Below, piece by piece: positions 62,877 through 64,000 of a stretch of DNA of 64,000 bases. How positions within the stretch are numbered: the first letter of the stretch is position 1; every line of letters begins with the position of its first letter. This DNA is from Lineus longissimus (lineage: Eukaryota > Nemertea > Pilidiophora > Heteronemertea > Lineidae). The notes beneath the pieces are model-generated. The model was not told the DNA's origin. It searched no databases and saw nothing but the letters and a program-made list of their open reading frames with translations. Location of the stretch: contig NC_088309.1 of assembly GCF_910592395.1 (NCBI RefSeq), positions 26,354,599 through 26,418,598 on the forward strand, read 5' to 3'. The position numbers were made by a program, and so were the translations under genes.

Positions 62877-63144
62877 GTCAGCCACGACAGACTGCTGACT
62901 GTGGCTAAGAAGAGGAAGCTGAGATGGTTAACCACGTGACAAGAGCTGAGGAAATCCTGCAGGTCACAGTAGAAGGCAACCGAAGACGAGGTCGACCAAG
63001 AGGATTTTGATCGAGGATGTAAAGAATTGGACGGAAAGAAGGACCGGAGATCTGATCCGCCTCGCAAAGGAGAGACTATTGTGCCACGAAGTCAATTGTA
63101 CGGGGTCGCCCCAATGGCCGTATCGCTGCGAGACAGATGAATAA
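62877..63144 (+). mobile_element. LINE-type reverse-transcriptase protein, decayed C-terminal tail
   Basis: Three frame-shifted pieces follow one another on the plus strand. They are VSHDRLLTVAKKRKLRW, then HVTRAEEILQVTVEGNRRRG with RPRGF, and then IEDVKNWTERRTGDLIRLAK followed by ERLLCHEVNCTGSPQWPYRC and a TAA at 63142. This order (KRRKLRW-GHV, EG-RRRGRP, W-DD-K-WTG) is the familiar C-terminal tail of endonuclease/reverse-transcriptase proteins of non-LTR retrotransposons. At least two frameshifts and one stop show it is dead. The catalytic reverse-transcriptase part is absent upstream, as expected for a 5'-truncated insertion. ATAAAG-type sequence follows the stop. Confidence 0.85.
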
Positions 63145-63429
63145 AGATAGAAGTTTCGTTTTCATGATGGACAAATTCCGAGTTTTGAGAAGGCAAACTT
63201 AATGCTAATTTTCCAATTTGCGGATTTTCGGGGGGCGAATTTTCATTTTACACAAGGTTCAGACCTCCATATTGGATAAATCATAGAAATGAGTGTATCA
63301 TCTAACATGACAGCTTCCCTTGCCGCGACTAGCCCTTCAAAGATTACGTCACTCTAGTAGTTTGGACGAGGTTTGGACGTGTTTTCAGAATTTATGCTCC
63401 ATATATAGATCATACAGTTAACGACACCT

Positions 63430-64000
63430 TGTGTTAAATAAAAATTCGCTCTCGGGGGCCCTTCCGTCGTCTGTTGTCGTTGTCCTTGGTTTATATGACA
63501 GCGCACGGTCGCTGGTCTTTGGTCGTTGCCTGAGGTCAATGCAATGTCGCAGTGTCCGTCGTTCGTGGTTTATACGATAGCACAGTGTACGTTGTCCGTT
63601 GTCGTCGTGCATTAACTAAACAGTAGTGCAGTGTCCGTCGTCCTTGGTTTACACGATAGCACAGTGTTAACCTTTAACTATACAGTTGCGTAGTGTCCGT
63701 CAACCGTGGTAATCGTCCATTGGCATACATTAGCGCTGTGTCCGTTGTCCTTGTTCTGTGATAGTTGCCCATGGTCTATACAATAGTGCAGTGTCTGTCG
63801 TTCATGGTCGTCGTCCGTGGTCTAAACAATAGTGCAGTGTCTGTCGTCCGTGGTCTAAACAAAAGCACAGTGGTCCTCGTCCGTGGTCTAAACAAAAGCA
63901 CAGTGGTCCTCGTCCACGGTCAAAACAAAAGCACAGTGGTCCTCGTCCATGGTCTAAACAAAATCACAGTGGTCCTCGTCCACGGTCAAAACAAAATCAC
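63430..64000. repeat. Minisatellite, 33-bp period, continues past the window
   Basis: At the right end the unit CAGTGGTCCTCGTCC plus (A/G)(C/T)GGTC(T/A)AAACAAAA repeats every 33 bases, starting at 63868, 63901, 63934 and 63967. Going left the units become degenerate (CAGTGTCCGTCGTCCTTGG, with TTTACACGATAGCA), and the array can be traced to about 63430. A homogeneous edge with decayed flanks is typical of satellite arrays. Short open frames here are artefacts of the repeat. Confidence 0.9.

Noticed and set aside
63430-64000. CRISPR array
   Set aside because: Repeats are contiguous 33-bp units without unique spacers, in a eukaryotic context, so this is a minisatellite.

Overview
The window looks like ordinary, AT-rich nuclear DNA from an animal, probably a marine invertebrate. 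It has spliced exons with GT-AG boundaries, very long introns, tRNA-derived SINE-like elements, decayed retrotransposons and many small inverted-repeat (MITE-like) elements. There are no bacterial-style operons or long open frames. A lophotrochozoan (mollusc, brachiopod or annelid) fits the protein family and repeat style, but that is inference.

The one gene I can support well is on the minus strand. Four exons lie at 40490-40605, 26214-26439, 18019-18063 and 17202-17483. Their splice sites and phases agree (1-0, 0-1, 1-1, 1-1) and they total 669 bp. Together they encode a two-immunoglobulin-domain cell-surface or secreted protein resembling the Dpr / zig-8 branch of neuronal Ig adhesion proteins. 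The first Ig domain is split by a 14 kb intron between its first cysteine and its core tryptophan. A 45-bp micro-exon encodes the linker, and the second Ig domain sits on a single exon. I could not find the signal-peptide exon or the C-terminal exon with confidence. Most of the window from 17 to 41 kb is therefore intron of this gene, and much of the rest may be too.

The left edge (1-112, plus strand) has an open, codon-like tail ending in a stop with an AATAAA 220 bases on. It may be the end of a neighbouring gene. The remainder is non-coding sequence rich in mobile-element debris. A rearranged Gypsy-type LTR retrotransposon on the minus strand (19262-19905) has its reverse-transcriptase active site damaged. 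The C-terminal tail of a LINE-type reverse-transcriptase protein lies at 62877-63144, with frameshifts. tRNA-like SINE heads lie at 16.9, 54.2, 57.8 and 58.0 kb, with a weak one at 19.2 kb. Several families of inverted-repeat elements are present: three copies of one family at 35.7, 35.8 and 40.2 kb; two related elements at 12.6 and 46.1 kb; a 500-bp nested palindrome at 42.6-43.1 kb; and a 70-bp hairpin at 57.1 kb. Tandem repeats occur at 6.2, 9.8, 35.3, 48.3 and 63.4-64.0 kb. The last runs off the window with a clean 33-bp period.

I see no sign of a novel multi-gene system. The most interesting items are the split Ig gene with its micro-exon, the rearranged Gypsy fragment, and the inverted-repeat families.
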